37,381 nucleotides of DNA, from IMG/VR virus record IMGVR_UViG_3300017728_004512, positions 1 through 37,381 of that record; one strand, given 5' to 3'. Position numbers and translations under genes: made by a program. The notes under the pieces are model-generated. The model was not told where the DNA came from and did no database searches. It saw only the letters and a list, made by a program, of their open reading frames with translations. Origin of the DNA: a virus. Positions 1 through 6,482 of the stretch are shown piece by piece. Within the stretch, counting starts at the first letter, position 1. Every line of letters starts with the position of its first letter.

Positions 1-505
1 ATCTTACTTCTCGGTGATCAAAATGAATGTGTTCTACTTTTTCATTCCACATAAATTTAACACCTTTGTTACAAAGGAAGTCATACCAATTTTTACCAAT
101 TTCATGTAAATAATCTGTACCAACATGCCATACTGGAAATAAACGTAACCCAAAATATGGTTTAATAAATTCAGGTTCTGCAACCGGATTTGAACACTGC
201 ACCGCTTCTGGTTTAGGATGGAATCGTTTAAAATTCTCAATTACCTCGCTAAATAACGACATAGCTTTATCTTCACCGCAATATTTGGACATATGTCCCC
301 CAATTGAAGTATGATATGTTAATTTACCGTCACTCCAGCCCCCTGCGCCCATAAACCCAGTCATTACTTCTTCTGGCTTACGCTTATAGGGATCATTACC
401 CATATCAATAATGGTAATTAATTCGCCAGGATAACCGTTATCTACTAATTTAGTTGCAGCGTTTACGCCCGCTACACCAGCTCCTATGATTACTAATTTT
501 TCCAT
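1..505 (-). CDS. FAD-dependent dehydrogenase, N-terminal part (cut by window edge)
   Basis: The reading frame opens at the ATG at 505 and runs off the left edge, giving 168 residues with no stop. The start MEKLVIIGAGVAGVNAATKL is a dinucleotide-binding Rossmann motif (GxGxxG), as in FAD/NAD(P)-dependent oxidoreductases. About 50 residues in, GFMGAGGWSDGKL and then IGGHM-(6)-EDKA resemble the family of uncharacterised FAD-dependent dehydrogenases (COG2509 from memory), which carry a similar GGAGxxSDGKL...GGHL stretch after the Rossmann fold. It is probably a cytoplasmic flavoprotein; the substrate is unknown. The gene is preceded by a host-type promoter at 524-555 and separated from the upstream genes by a terminator, so it is its own transcription unit. 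It would be an auxiliary metabolic gene. The C-terminal substrate domain is not visible, so the family call is firmer than any function. Confidence 0.8.
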   Translation of the reverse strand, partial: MEKLVIIGAGVAGVNAATKLVDNGYPGELITIIDMGNDPYKRKPEEVMTGFMGAGGWSDGKLTYHTSIGGHMSKYCGEDKAMSLFSEVIENFKRFHPKPEAVQCSNPVAEPEFIKPYFGLRLFPVWHVGTDYLHEIGKNWYDFLCNKGVKFMWNEKVEHIHFDHREVR

Positions 506-523
506 GTTTTTAATCTTAACTAT

Positions 524-555
524 TAAATATACGAAAATAAACTGTGGCCCCCAAA
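524..555 (-). promoter_or_regulatory. Host-type (Bacteroidetes-like) promoter for the FAD gene
   Basis: On the minus strand TTTG (552-555) lies 20 bases before TATATTTA (524-531), preceded by TTCG. The box ends 18 bases before the ATG at 505. It matches the Bacteroidetes pattern TTTG/TAnnTTTG except for the last base. The TTCGTATATTWA string recurs only at 11056 and 33374, as far as I could see. The TTTG lies in the loop of the terminator at 542-568. Confidence 0.6.
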
Positions 556-568
556 TTGGAGGCCACAG
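542..568 (-). terminator. Rho-independent terminator after the 155-aa gene
   Basis: CTGTGGCC (542-549) pairs perfectly with GGCCACAG (561-568) around an 11-base loop. On the minus strand the hairpin is followed by a T-rich run (TTTATTTT). It lies in the 119-base gap between the end of the gene at 625 and the FAD gene. A second, weaker hairpin (GACTG 589-593 / CAGTC 603-607) lies just upstream. Nothing else is visible in this gap apart from the FAD promoter. Confidence 0.75.
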
Positions 569-624
569 CTCTCATAATTTTTTAAATCGACTGGCTATGA
601 ATCAGTCTGTAAGTTGATTACTTA

Positions 625-1092
625 TTATTCAGCAGCGAATGTAATATGAGCTTTCTGAGCAGCAAATGATTTTACATAGTAATGTGATCCATCACATACT
701 AATTCTACCCGGTCTCCCTTTTGAGCACCACTAGCAACTGTAATTACATCTATACCAGTACCATTAGTTGATGTTTGGGCAGCATCTTCAGCGTCTAAAC
801 CAACACCATGAAATAAATCTGTTCCTACGCAAGTTATAGTTATAGCGTTAGTGTCTACTGTTTTAACTATAAAACTTACATTCCATCCTACACCAGCAGT
901 TGCGGGGGCGGGGCAAGTAATACCAAAAGCAGCGGATTGGTCAAGGAAGAAAGTAGTACCACTATCTCCTGCTTTAAGGGTTGTAGCGGTTGTTAGTGTT
1001 TCTGCCGGAGTAACAAAAATACTAGTTTTAAGGTCTGTAATTGAAGTATCTCTATCTGCGAGTCCTCTAAATCTTTTGAAAGGTAATGCCAT
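625..1092 (-). CDS. Probable virion structural or decoration protein (155 aa)
   Basis: I do not recognise a named family. The protein is rich in Thr, Ala, Gly and Val with few charges. It looks all-beta, with alternating stretches such as ITITCVGTDLF and DRVELVCDGSHYYVKSF, typical of small capsid-decoration, fibre or head-spike proteins. The C-terminal half ends in a beta-rich segment and a short acidic tail. It is the last gene before a strong terminator and stands 41 bases from the preceding SprT-like gene, so it could be transcribed separately; the gap holds a degenerate TATATTTATT element (about 1121-1132). A virion role is inferred from composition and from the head-type neighbours. Confidence 0.6.
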   Translation of the reverse strand: MALPFKRFRGLADRDTSITDLKTSIFVTPAETLTTATTLKAGDSGTTFFLDQSAAFGITCPAPATAGVGWNVSFIVKTVDTNAITITCVGTDLFHGVGLDAEDAAQTSTNGTGIDVITVASGAQKGDRVELVCDGSHYYVKSFAAQKAHITFAAE

Positions 1093-1133
1093 TTTTAATT
1101 AATTTTTTATGGGTTATGGAAATAAATATAATA

Positions 1134-1526
1134 TTATTCTTGATACTTGAAATTATCTTCAAAGTCTCTCATTAGTAAATTACCTTGTAGGTAAGCTTCT
1201 TTTTCCATTTTACGAAGATGTTCGTCGTTTTGGGCGTACTGGGGGTCACTTGAATCACCTAAATGTAAATCACCACGCTCATTTTGTACATGATGGATTA
1301 GTTCGTGAGCAAATGACCTAAGTATATCTTTAGGATGGCGGTTAGATGTGTAAAGAACAATAATTAATTCAGAGGGATCATAATAAGCAGTACGGCCTAA
1401 AGTCATTGTTCCATTTTCTTTATCCTGACGAAGAATTACTTTAGGTGTAGTACGAATATTAAATTTTTTACATCCGTCTTTATAAATCCCTATTAGGGCT
1501 TGTTTAAATTCTGGATTATTATTCAT
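1134..1526 (-). CDS. SprT-like zinc metallopeptidase (130 aa)
   Basis: The motif HELIH at residues 74-78 inside SFAHELIHHVQNE is the HExxH zinc-binding and catalytic signature of zincins. A downstream glutamate in the MEKEAY stretch (about residues 107-112) is a plausible third ligand. The preceding GRTAYYDP and NRHPKDILRS segments are typical of the SprT-like peptidases common in T4-type marine phages. The protein is single-domain, with no signal peptide, so it acts in the cytoplasm or in the particle. Its ATG overlaps the stop of the 146-aa gene by one base (TAATG), indicating translational coupling. The substrate is unknown; processing of packaged proteins or host proteins are both possible. 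The peptidase call is strong, the role is not. Confidence 0.85.
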   Translation of the reverse strand: MNNNPEFKQALIGIYKDGCKKFNIRTTPKVILRQDKENGTMTLGRTAYYDPSELIIVLYTSNRHPKDILRSFAHELIHHVQNERGDLHLGDSSDPQYAQNDEHLRKMEKEAYLQGNLLMRDFEDNFKYQE

Positions 1527-1966
1527 TATACTTCAGGTTCTGCTGTGGGTTCATCAGTAGGCGTGTCAGCTACAGGTTCATTTATTCCTTCTATATCATC
1601 GGAAGCTTCTTCTTCACCATCAGTTTTAACTTTACCTTTTTGCATTAATTTTTCAAGCTCATACTTAGCACCGTTTAAATCATCATATCTATCTAGATCA
1701 AATAATATACGATTAATATCTGCTTGCATATATTCCCCGTTATCGATTAAATTAAATGTTTGTCCATTACTAAGAAAACATTTAAAAACAGGTTTTGGTG
1801 CTTTAATAATTTTAACATCAACTACCGCAGAAGGAGGAATACCTAATGTATCTGGCCCTAAAGCACCAAATGCCCCCGGAGATAACTGACGTAATTGGTA
1901 TTCCCTATCTTCGCTTATTACTTGACGTATTTTACGTCTTAGTCGCTGTTCAGTTAATTTATTCAT
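1526..1966 (-). CDS. Small head-associated protein with helical leader and acidic tail (146 aa)
   Basis: The N-terminus (MNKLTEQRLRRKIRQVISED) is a basic amphipathic helix ending in I-S-E, a leader type recurring in this window and common in T4-like marine phages. The middle (about 40-105) is a mixed region with FKCFLSNGQTF and a helical DINRILFDLDRYDD stretch. The last 35 residues are almost all Asp, Glu, Pro and Thr. Acidic low-complexity tails occur in phage scaffold and internal core proteins. It overlaps the 409-aa gene by 4 bases (ATGA) and the SprT gene by 1. Function is unknown; a place in the prohead is inferred from leader, tail and neighbours. Confidence 0.7.
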   Translation of the reverse strand: MNKLTEQRLRRKIRQVISEDREYQLRQLSPGAFGALGPDTLGIPPSAVVDVKIIKAPKPVFKCFLSNGQTFNLIDNGEYMQADINRILFDLDRYDDLNGAKYELEKLMQKGKVKTDGEEEASDDIEGINEPVADTPTDEPTAEPEV

Positions 1967-3192
1967 TGCATAAAATCGCTTCTAGGAATATGTCCTACAC
2001 CACCAGGACCAAAATAGGTATCTAATGCATCACTATCATCTGCTAATTGGTCTAACTCATCATCAGTTAATTCAGTACCATCCATAAATTCAGCATATGT
2101 AAACATATTATCTTCACCTTCTAAGCTTTTAAGATCAACTTTTTTACTATTGATTACAGTTTCATTTAAGTTTTTAGTCTGTTGATAATCTAAATAATGG
2201 TAAACTGAAGACATATAGTCAGAAGCTTTAGTTAATTTAGCTTGAACCCATGATTCTAATTGAGTTTCATCGTCAATCATATCACAAAGAGCTACAGCAT
2301 ATTTTTTCATTTTAAGCATTTGACTTTTAGCCATACCACCTTCATAATCCATATTATCAGGGCCCAAAAAGTTTGCTGTTTGTTCGGGTGGTTCTGGAAG
2401 TGCTAATTGAGTGTCTTGTGGGATATCTGCTTCTTTAAATATAATTTTAGTACCATCAACTTCAACTTCACCTTTATCATGAAGTTTTTTCATTAATGCT
2501 TTAGTAAATTTAATAGCACTTTCTTTATCATTACCCTTATTCATATGTTTTTTAATAAGGTGTTTTAAATCTAAAGTAAAAGTAGTATCCGCGGGTAATT
2601 CTATATCTTTAGCTTCATCCATTGGCCTACCAACGTCCCAGGCTAATTTTCTTTTTTTAATTTCTTTTTCAAACTTAGCTATATCTTCTTTATTACCTGC
2701 TTCTTTAGCTTTTTCATAGTTTTCAATAGCAGCTTTAATTTTAGGATCGCTGTTGTAAATTCTTTCACTAGTAGCCTTATTAAGACCTAATAAGGCCGCC
2801 ATTATAGCAATATAACCAGCGGCTTTACTAAGCTTACCTTCATCAATAGGTCCCCCGGCATTTAAATAATATTTTGTTAAAAAGTCTTTTATATCAAACT
2901 TACCTTTATGTTGGGGATAATCTTGATATACATCATCCAAAAATTCTTCTAATGAAGAGGCTTCCATAGCTTTCATTTCAAGGTCTTTTGCTACACCTTC
3001 TTTCATAGCTTTAGCTTTTTTAATAGCTTTATCTCTGGCAGCTAAATAGTCATCTGAGTCAATATCACCATCACCATCATGGTCTTTTTTCTTTTCCATA
3101 ACGTGGATTTCATCTTCTGGACCAGCAGCAGCTTTTACTTTAGCTAATTTATCTGGAGAAGTGTGGATGGTAGCTTCGTTTAAAAAATTCAT
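1963..3192 (-). CDS. Modular internal-head-type protein with EF-hand loop and repeated xxE|(A/G) sites (409 aa)
   Basis: The protein reads as a string of short modules. Residues 4-7 are LNE|A. Residues 37-48 (DHDGDGDIDSDD) fit a calcium-binding EF-hand loop with Asp at positions 1, 3, 5, 7, 9 and 12. A helical stretch follows (80-110), then a hydrophobic helix (122-137), a Lys-rich helical module (205-250), a helical module with VQAKLTKASDYMSSVYHYLDY (317-336) and an acidic tail (370-392). Module borders carry MKE|G (63-66), IDE|G (116-119), MDE|A (191-194), FKE|A (252-255) and LNE|T (342-345), matching or close to the T4 prohead protease pattern (L/I)xE|(A/G). Several modules resemble separate small proteins of other marine T4-like phages, from memory. 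TATAAATA lies 10 bases upstream of the ATG. I infer a packaged, processed head protein; it has no known enzymatic domain. Confidence 0.75.
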   Translation of the reverse strand: MNFLNEATIHTSPDKLAKVKAAAGPEDEIHVMEKKKDHDGDGDIDSDDYLAARDKAIKKAKAMKEGVAKDLEMKAMEASSLEEFLDDVYQDYPQHKGKFDIKDFLTKYYLNAGGPIDEGKLSKAAGYIAIMAALLGLNKATSERIYNSDPKIKAAIENYEKAKEAGNKEDIAKFEKEIKKRKLAWDVGRPMDEAKDIELPADTTFTLDLKHLIKKHMNKGNDKESAIKFTKALMKKLHDKGEVEVDGTKIIFKEADIPQDTQLALPEPPEQTANFLGPDNMDYEGGMAKSQMLKMKKYAVALCDMIDDETQLESWVQAKLTKASDYMSSVYHYLDYQQTKNLNETVINSKKVDLKSLEGEDNMFTYAEFMDGTELTDDELDQLADDSDALDTYFGPGGVGHIPRSDFMQ

Positions 3193-3201
3193 GTTAGTAA
3201 G

Positions 3202-3516
3202 TTATTTATATTTACAAGCTGCTACTTTATTAGCCCAAATACCTGCTGCGACTAGGAATCCTAATCCCCACCAGCCATTAACACCAAATAAACAACCTGC
3301 TCCTACAGCTAATACATAACCTCCATAACATTTAATGTAACATTTAATTTTATCTAGTAAACCAGATTCTTTGGCATCAGTATAGGTATCTAAAATTTTA
3401 TCATCAATGTCTGTTTTTTCTAAGGCTTCTTTTATTTTGCCTAACAACTTTTCATCAACTTCAGTTTTATCAAGAAGTTTTTTAATTTGGGTTTTTGCGT
3501 TTATTTTTCTTGCCAT
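3202..3516 (-). CDS. Small membrane protein with C-terminal hydrophobic hairpin (104 aa)
   Basis: Residues 1-57 are charged and helical, with two similar Lys/Glu/Asp-rich helices (KLLDKTEVDEKLLGKI and ALEKTDIDDKILDTY) that look like an internal duplication. Residues about 63-98 are hydrophobic and Gly/Trp-rich (GGYVLAVGAGCLFGV then GWWGLGFLVAAGIWA), consistent with one long or two short membrane segments with a tight turn. Four cysteines flank or lie within the hydrophobic part. It sits 2 bases from the 189-aa gene, in the run of small head-type genes. It could be a holin or another inner-membrane protein; no family is recognised. Confidence 0.65.
   Translation of the reverse strand: MARKINAKTQIKKLLDKTEVDEKLLGKIKEALEKTDIDDKILDTYTDAKESGLLDKIKCYIKCYGGYVLAVGAGCLFGVNGWWGLGFLVAAGIWANKVAACKYK
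3203..3210 (-). promoter_or_regulatory. Possible T4-type late promoter box TATAAATA
   Basis: The minus strand reads TATAAATA here, the exact T4 late -10 consensus, ending 10 bases before the ATG at 3192 and overlapping the stop of the 104-aa gene. In so AT-rich a sequence the 8-mer can arise by chance, and it differs from the longer TATAT(T/G)TATAAC element found elsewhere in the window. Confidence 0.3.
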
Positions 3517-3518
3517 AA

Positions 3519-4088
3519 TTATTTTTTCTTTTTAAAGCTAACTTTAGCTTTTCTAGTATTTTTTACAAATTGTTTGCCTTTTTTACTACCCCTAACTTTT
3601 TTTCTAGAAGTAGAAGCACGTTGTGCTTTAGTAAGTGAATTTGCTTTAGCACGAGGTAAACAACGTTGTGTTGCTTTACCTTTAGGCATAGTACCACATT
3701 TACCTGCTATATTTCCTTGAGTATCAATGCGAACCCAATCTTCCTTACCAAACCAGTTTTTTAAACTTTCGTCTATACTACCTTCAATAACATTATATTC
3801 TGCAATGATTGCAAAGTGGGGGTCATTAAATAGTTCTTCTAGATGATTTGATACTTGGGGTTTAAGTTGATTGTATAGGGATTCATTTTTATATGATTTT
3901 TTTCTCTTACCACCTGAACCTTTCATTTGTCCCTTACAAACCTTTACAGCACGCCCCGATAAATAAGCTGAAGATTTTTCACCTGCCCTTTTACGAGCGG
4001 CTATATAAGCTTTACCTCGCTTACATAATTCTTCATATACTAATTCTTCAATTAGTTCATTTATTATTTCATTTAAATGTTTTTGCAT
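3519..4088 (-). CDS. Highly basic phage protein with a Cys-containing WVRIDTQGNIAGKCGT module (189 aa)
   Basis: The N-terminus (MQKHLNEIINELIEEL) is an acidic helical leader with LNE. Residues 22-60 are basic (AYIAARKRAGEKSSAYLSGRAVKVCKG), a segment also found alone in phage head-region proteins. Residues 105-108 are IDE|S. The C-terminal module, about 116-185, starts WVRIDTQGNIAGKCGT, then QRCLPRAKANSLTKAQRA and a long Lys/Arg tail. I recall this module as a conserved phage domain of unknown function (DUF6321 from memory). The charge suggests DNA binding, perhaps packaged with the genome. The start overlaps the end of the cupin-like gene by 20 bases. Confidence 0.75.
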   Translation of the reverse strand: MQKHLNEIINELIEELVYEELCKRGKAYIAARKRAGEKSSAYLSGRAVKVCKGQMKGSGGKRKKSYKNESLYNQLKPQVSNHLEELFNDPHFAIIAEYNVIEGSIDESLKNWFGKEDWVRIDTQGNIAGKCGTMPKGKATQRCLPRAKANSLTKAQRASTSRKKVRGSKKGKQFVKNTRKAKVSFKKKK

Positions 4089-4449
4089 ATTTGGATATAC
4101 TAATCATTAATGACCCATCTCCTTTTATAAGACGATGCCATTGGTGTCTCCTAATAAATATAGGGCTATCTAAAGAAACAGGTAGTTGGTCTTCAAATTG
4201 AAATTGCCAATTAGTTTTACCTAAAACTGTAATGATTCTATCTTCATCATCCATGTGCCATTTTAAAGCTTCTGGTTTAGTTGAAGCAGAAAACAGACGA
4301 CTTATTGTGCCGTCTGCTTCTTTTATATCAGTATATGGTTTACCAGTAAGTTGAAGCAGGTGTTCCCAGACCCAATTGTTTATGGTATCTAGGGAGATTA
4401 CAACTCCAGTAACTAGCTTTAGTCCTATCTTTTTTATTTTTACAATCAT
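4069..4449 (-). CDS. Small cupin-like protein, overlapping the upstream gene (126 aa)
   Basis: Residues 52-118 (FSASTKPEALKWHMDDEDR, then WQFQFEDQLP, RRHQWHRLIKGDG and SLMISI) resemble a compact phage protein family that I read as a cupin-like beta-barrel. The W-H near residue 64 and the H-x-W-H at 102-105 are candidate metal or ligand contacts. The only start that keeps the conserved KWH segment is the ATG at 4449, which puts the first 110 bases in a different frame inside the end of the 287-aa gene. The next ATG (4254) would remove KWH. No alternative GTG or TTG is present in this frame between them. Function unknown; cupin assignment is by pattern only. Confidence 0.6.
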   Translation of the reverse strand: MIVKIKKIGLKLVTGVVISLDTINNWVWEHLLQLTGKPYTDIKEADGTISRLFSASTKPEALKWHMDDEDRIITVLGKTNWQFQFEDQLPVSLDSPIFIRRHQWHRLIKGDGSLMISISKYAKTFK

Positions 4450-5203
4450 GTCTTGCCGCGAATGCTTGCGAAGCTTTTTTATTTCCTAATTTTGCTCTTA
4501 ATCCACCGGAACCAAAAGTAACTTTTTTAATTTTTTTAGTTTTAGGGTCTCTAACATAAACAAAATATGCTTTAGTTCCCCCTCGTTTTGGTTTATTTAA
4601 TGGTTGATTTTTCTTTTTCTTTTTAGCAGCTTCATTAATAATATTTACTATTTCTTTTACACTTTTTTTAGGACTAGCTAACCTACCGTATAAAGCTTGG
4701 TCAGCACCTATATTAAATGCCGATTTATTTGTAAGAGCAGATGAAAGGTAATCAATACTAGTATCTAACCCTTCAATGTCTTCTTCCCTATCTTCACCAT
4801 CTTGTCTACTAGTTTGAAGTATTTTTAAGATTTGTTGTAGTAGTTCGATTTGCTTTCTATCTAAATTAATATTTTCAACTTCCATAATATAAGGTAAATC
4901 AAGAGGTACTAATTTACCTTCAAACATCCCTTGACGACCAGCGTCTGTGTGTATATAATATTCATCTGCTTCAGATAGCTGTATTTTATCTGTTTCCCAT
5001 AATTTTCTTATTTCAGCAAATAATTTAACATGGGCATTAGAACTGATTCTGAAAATAGATTCACTTAGGGGGATTTTATTATCTAAATGATATTGTAAAT
5101 TTTCAGATACTTTTACTCCTTCATTAAGGGTAGTATTACCATACTTTTCACGTCCACACCCACAATCTGATTTACCAAATAAAAGTTCTTTAAGTTTAAT
5201 CAT
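4340..5203 (-). CDS. Head-type protein with leader, helical modules and C-terminal basic Cys module (287 aa)
   Basis: Residues 1-28 form a leader with C14-x-C16 that ends in LNE|G (26-29). The module at about 44-105 (PLSESIFRISSNAHVKLFAE, then TDAGRQGMFEGKLVPLDLP) recurs in T4-like marine phages. IINE|A (188-192) precedes a Lys-rich linker and a C-terminal module with YVRDPKTKKIKKVTFGSGGL, AFAARHDC and YWSCNLPRY. This looks like a small nucleic-acid-binding domain with two cysteines and a histidine, a conserved phage module of unknown function. The xxE|(G/A) sites fall at the module borders, as in the 409- and 1207-aa proteins. It overlaps the zinc-ribbon gene by 8 bases. The role is inferred as a processed internal protein. 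Confidence 0.75.
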   Translation of the reverse strand: MIKLKELLFGKSDCGCGREKYGNTTLNEGVKVSENLQYHLDNKIPLSESIFRISSNAHVKLFAEIRKLWETDKIQLSEADEYYIHTDAGRQGMFEGKLVPLDLPYIMEVENINLDRKQIELLQQILKILQTSRQDGEDREEDIEGLDTSIDYLSSALTNKSAFNIGADQALYGRLASPKKSVKEIVNIINEAAKKKKKNQPLNKPKRGGTKAYFVYVRDPKTKKIKKVTFGSGGLRAKLGNKKASQAFAARHDCKNKKDRTKASYWSCNLPRYHKQLGLGTPASTYW

Positions 5204-5774
5204 TACGTCTTTTTTTAATTTGTTTTTTAAATTCTGTAACTTGGTGTTTGATTTCAGATTCGAGTTTTTCTTTGTCTTTTACTCCTCCTTTCCATCTTTC
5301 AATTTCACCTCTTTCTGATACATATTGAGTATTTGATGTATTTATTTTATCTAATAAAAAGGCTTCATAATCATTTACCATACCTTCAGCATTATCTAAC
5401 ATCATATTAAGTTCATAATCGTTATAAGTCCCATCAATTCTCATTTTATGTTCCATTTTTACAACACAATCAAAACATTTTTGATGTTTTTTATACATGG
5501 TAGTATCGTTTCTTTTTTTCATAATACTGTTACATTCAGGGCAAAAAATAGGCATAATAGCTTGTTTTTTAATGTCATCAAGTTTAGTATAGGTTTGTTT
5601 TATACTATCTTTAATAGTCCATTTTTTACCTCCTTCTTCCCAAATATCACCTTCTTTATGATCTTCTTTTTTAGTTTTATAACCAACTTGTAACTCAGCA
5701 GAATCATTAACGTTACCTTTAATAAGGTTACGCATACGTTCTACATCTTTTCTTTTAAATTCTTTATTTAGCAT
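5196..5774 (-). CDS. Zinc-ribbon protein of unknown function (192 aa)
   Basis: Residues about 78-104 hold CPEC and, 20 residues later, CFDC, a four-cysteine zinc ribbon. Before it lies a DIWEEGGKKWTIKDSIKQ segment. The C-terminal third is helical and charged, with VSERGEIERWKGG. The N-terminus (MLNKEFKRKDVERMRNLI) is a basic helix. The overall layout matches a family seen in T4-like marine phages whose role is not known to me. A zinc ribbon suggests contact with nucleic acid or RNA polymerase. It is the first gene after the terminator at 5791-5829, with GTATATATAA 6 bases before the ATG as a possible promoter box, so it may open the operon 5774-625. Confidence 0.7.
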   Translation of the reverse strand: MLNKEFKRKDVERMRNLIKGNVNDSAELQVGYKTKKEDHKEGDIWEEGGKKWTIKDSIKQTYTKLDDIKKQAIMPIFCPECNSIMKKRNDTTMYKKHQKCFDCVVKMEHKMRIDGTYNDYELNMMLDNAEGMVNDYEAFLLDKINTSNTQYVSERGEIERWKGGVKDKEKLESEIKHQVTEFKKQIKKRRND

Positions 5775-5790
5775 ATCGTTTATATATACA

Positions 5791-5829
5791 AAAAAAGACC
5801 CAGTTCCCAGGGGGAATCAGGTCTTTTTT
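5791..5829 (-). terminator. Strong rho-independent terminator (usable in both directions)
   Basis: AAAAAAGACC (5791-5800) pairs with GGTCTTTTTT (5820-5829), a 10-base perfect stem, and the loop can pair further (TTCC/GGAA). On the minus strand the stem is followed by T residues. It lies 20 bases after the stop of the 82-aa gene and ends the 10102-5850 unit. Confidence 0.85.
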
Positions 5830-5849
5830 AATTACTATATTTAGTATAA

Positions 5850-6098
5850 TTAATTAGAAGTCGTATCTATAGCATATCCACCCGCGTTAAGTAAATTTTG
5901 AGCAGATTGTGCTGAACCGTCTCCCGTAGAAGAATTAAATAAATCAATAGCAGCTTGGTTTTGTCCATAGCTTACAAGAGTAAAATCTGTATCTAAAGTA
6001 GCAGATACTGATTGTCCTTTTCTGGAGTGGAGATTCTCGTCAGGAAAAGCAAGAAGTCTATTATTAGCTCCACTTAAAAATTTTGTTAATAATCCCAT
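5850..6098 (-). CDS. Small protein of unknown function before the terminator (82 aa)
   Basis: A short protein with a positively charged and hydrophobic start (MGLLTKFLSGANNRLLAFPDE) and a Ser/Ala/Asn-rich second half (NQAAIDLFNSSTGDGSAQSAQ). It has no signal peptide or clear membrane segment and belongs to no family I recognise. It has its own candidate late promoter (6128-6139) with a 29-base leader and is followed by the strongest terminator in the window. This single-gene layout is what one expects for an abundant late product such as a small capsid or cement protein. That is inference only. Confidence 0.6.
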   Translation of the reverse strand: MGLLTKFLSGANNRLLAFPDENLHSRKGQSVSATLDTDFTLVSYGQNQAAIDLFNSSTGDGSAQSAQNLLNAGGYAIDTTSN

Positions 6099-6127
6099 AT
6101 TTTTTAATTTTAATGTGTTATTTTGTG

Positions 6128-6139
6128 GTTATACATATA
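6128..6139 (-). promoter_or_regulatory. Candidate late promoter TATATGTATAAC
   Basis: The minus strand reads TATATGTATAAC, 29 bases upstream of the ATG at 6098. The same 12-mer (T or G at position 6) occurs at 10117, 31417 and 35725. A TTTG lies 18 bases further upstream here, unlike the other copies, and may be chance. Confidence 0.5.
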
Positions 6140-6146
6140 TTAAAAG

Positions 6147-6482
6147 TTAACTTACATCAAACTCTGAAGAGGTAAGTTTAACTCCATATTTTTCAAAAAA
6201 TTTTCTTGCATCGGCCCCCCTTCCGGCACCTACAGCATCGTAAAATTCAAATAACCCCCTTTCACCTCCATCAAGGTTTATTTGTTGGGGTCTAGATCCA
6301 CCACTATTTACAAATAAGTAACCTCTATAAATACGATCTGACATTCCTGTATAAGCAACATCAATATTAACAAGTTTACCATTTATACGGTCACCTTGTT
6401 TTACCATAATATCATTACCTACAATGTCAATTTCAATATTACGGCTAATAGTAATTTCGTTTAATATATCTTTAAGTTTCAT
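6147..6482 (-). CDS. Small protein with ILNE leader (111 aa)
   Basis: The start MKLKDILNEITISRNIEIDI is a short helix ending in ILNE, the leader seen in several head-type proteins here. The rest is beta-rich (DIMVKQGDRINGKLVNIDVAY, then a basic Gly-rich GRGADARKFFEKYG stretch). No family is recognised. It overlaps the end of the 1207-aa gene by 4 bases (ATGA), so the two are translationally coupled. If the leader is a capsid-targeting signal, this would be a small internal protein. Equally, ILNE may simply be a helix. Confidence 0.65.
   Translation of the reverse strand: MKLKDILNEITISRNIEIDIVGNDIMVKQGDRINGKLVNIDVAYTGMSDRIYRGYLFVNSGGSRPQQINLDGGERGLFEFYDAVGAGRGADARKFFEKYGVKLTSSEFDVS

Noticed and set aside
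183-199. String like a tRNA T-arm (GTTCAAATCC on the minus strand)
   Set aside because: It is inside the FAD gene, with no acceptor stem or anticodon arm around it; the codons read C-S-N-P.
34-240. Open frame of 68 codons on the minus strand
   Set aside because: It lies in a second frame of the FAD dehydrogenase, which has a clear Rossmann motif in its own frame.
851-1102. Plus-strand open frame of 83 codons
   Set aside because: It mirrors the 155-aa structural gene, and every recognisable gene is on the minus strand.
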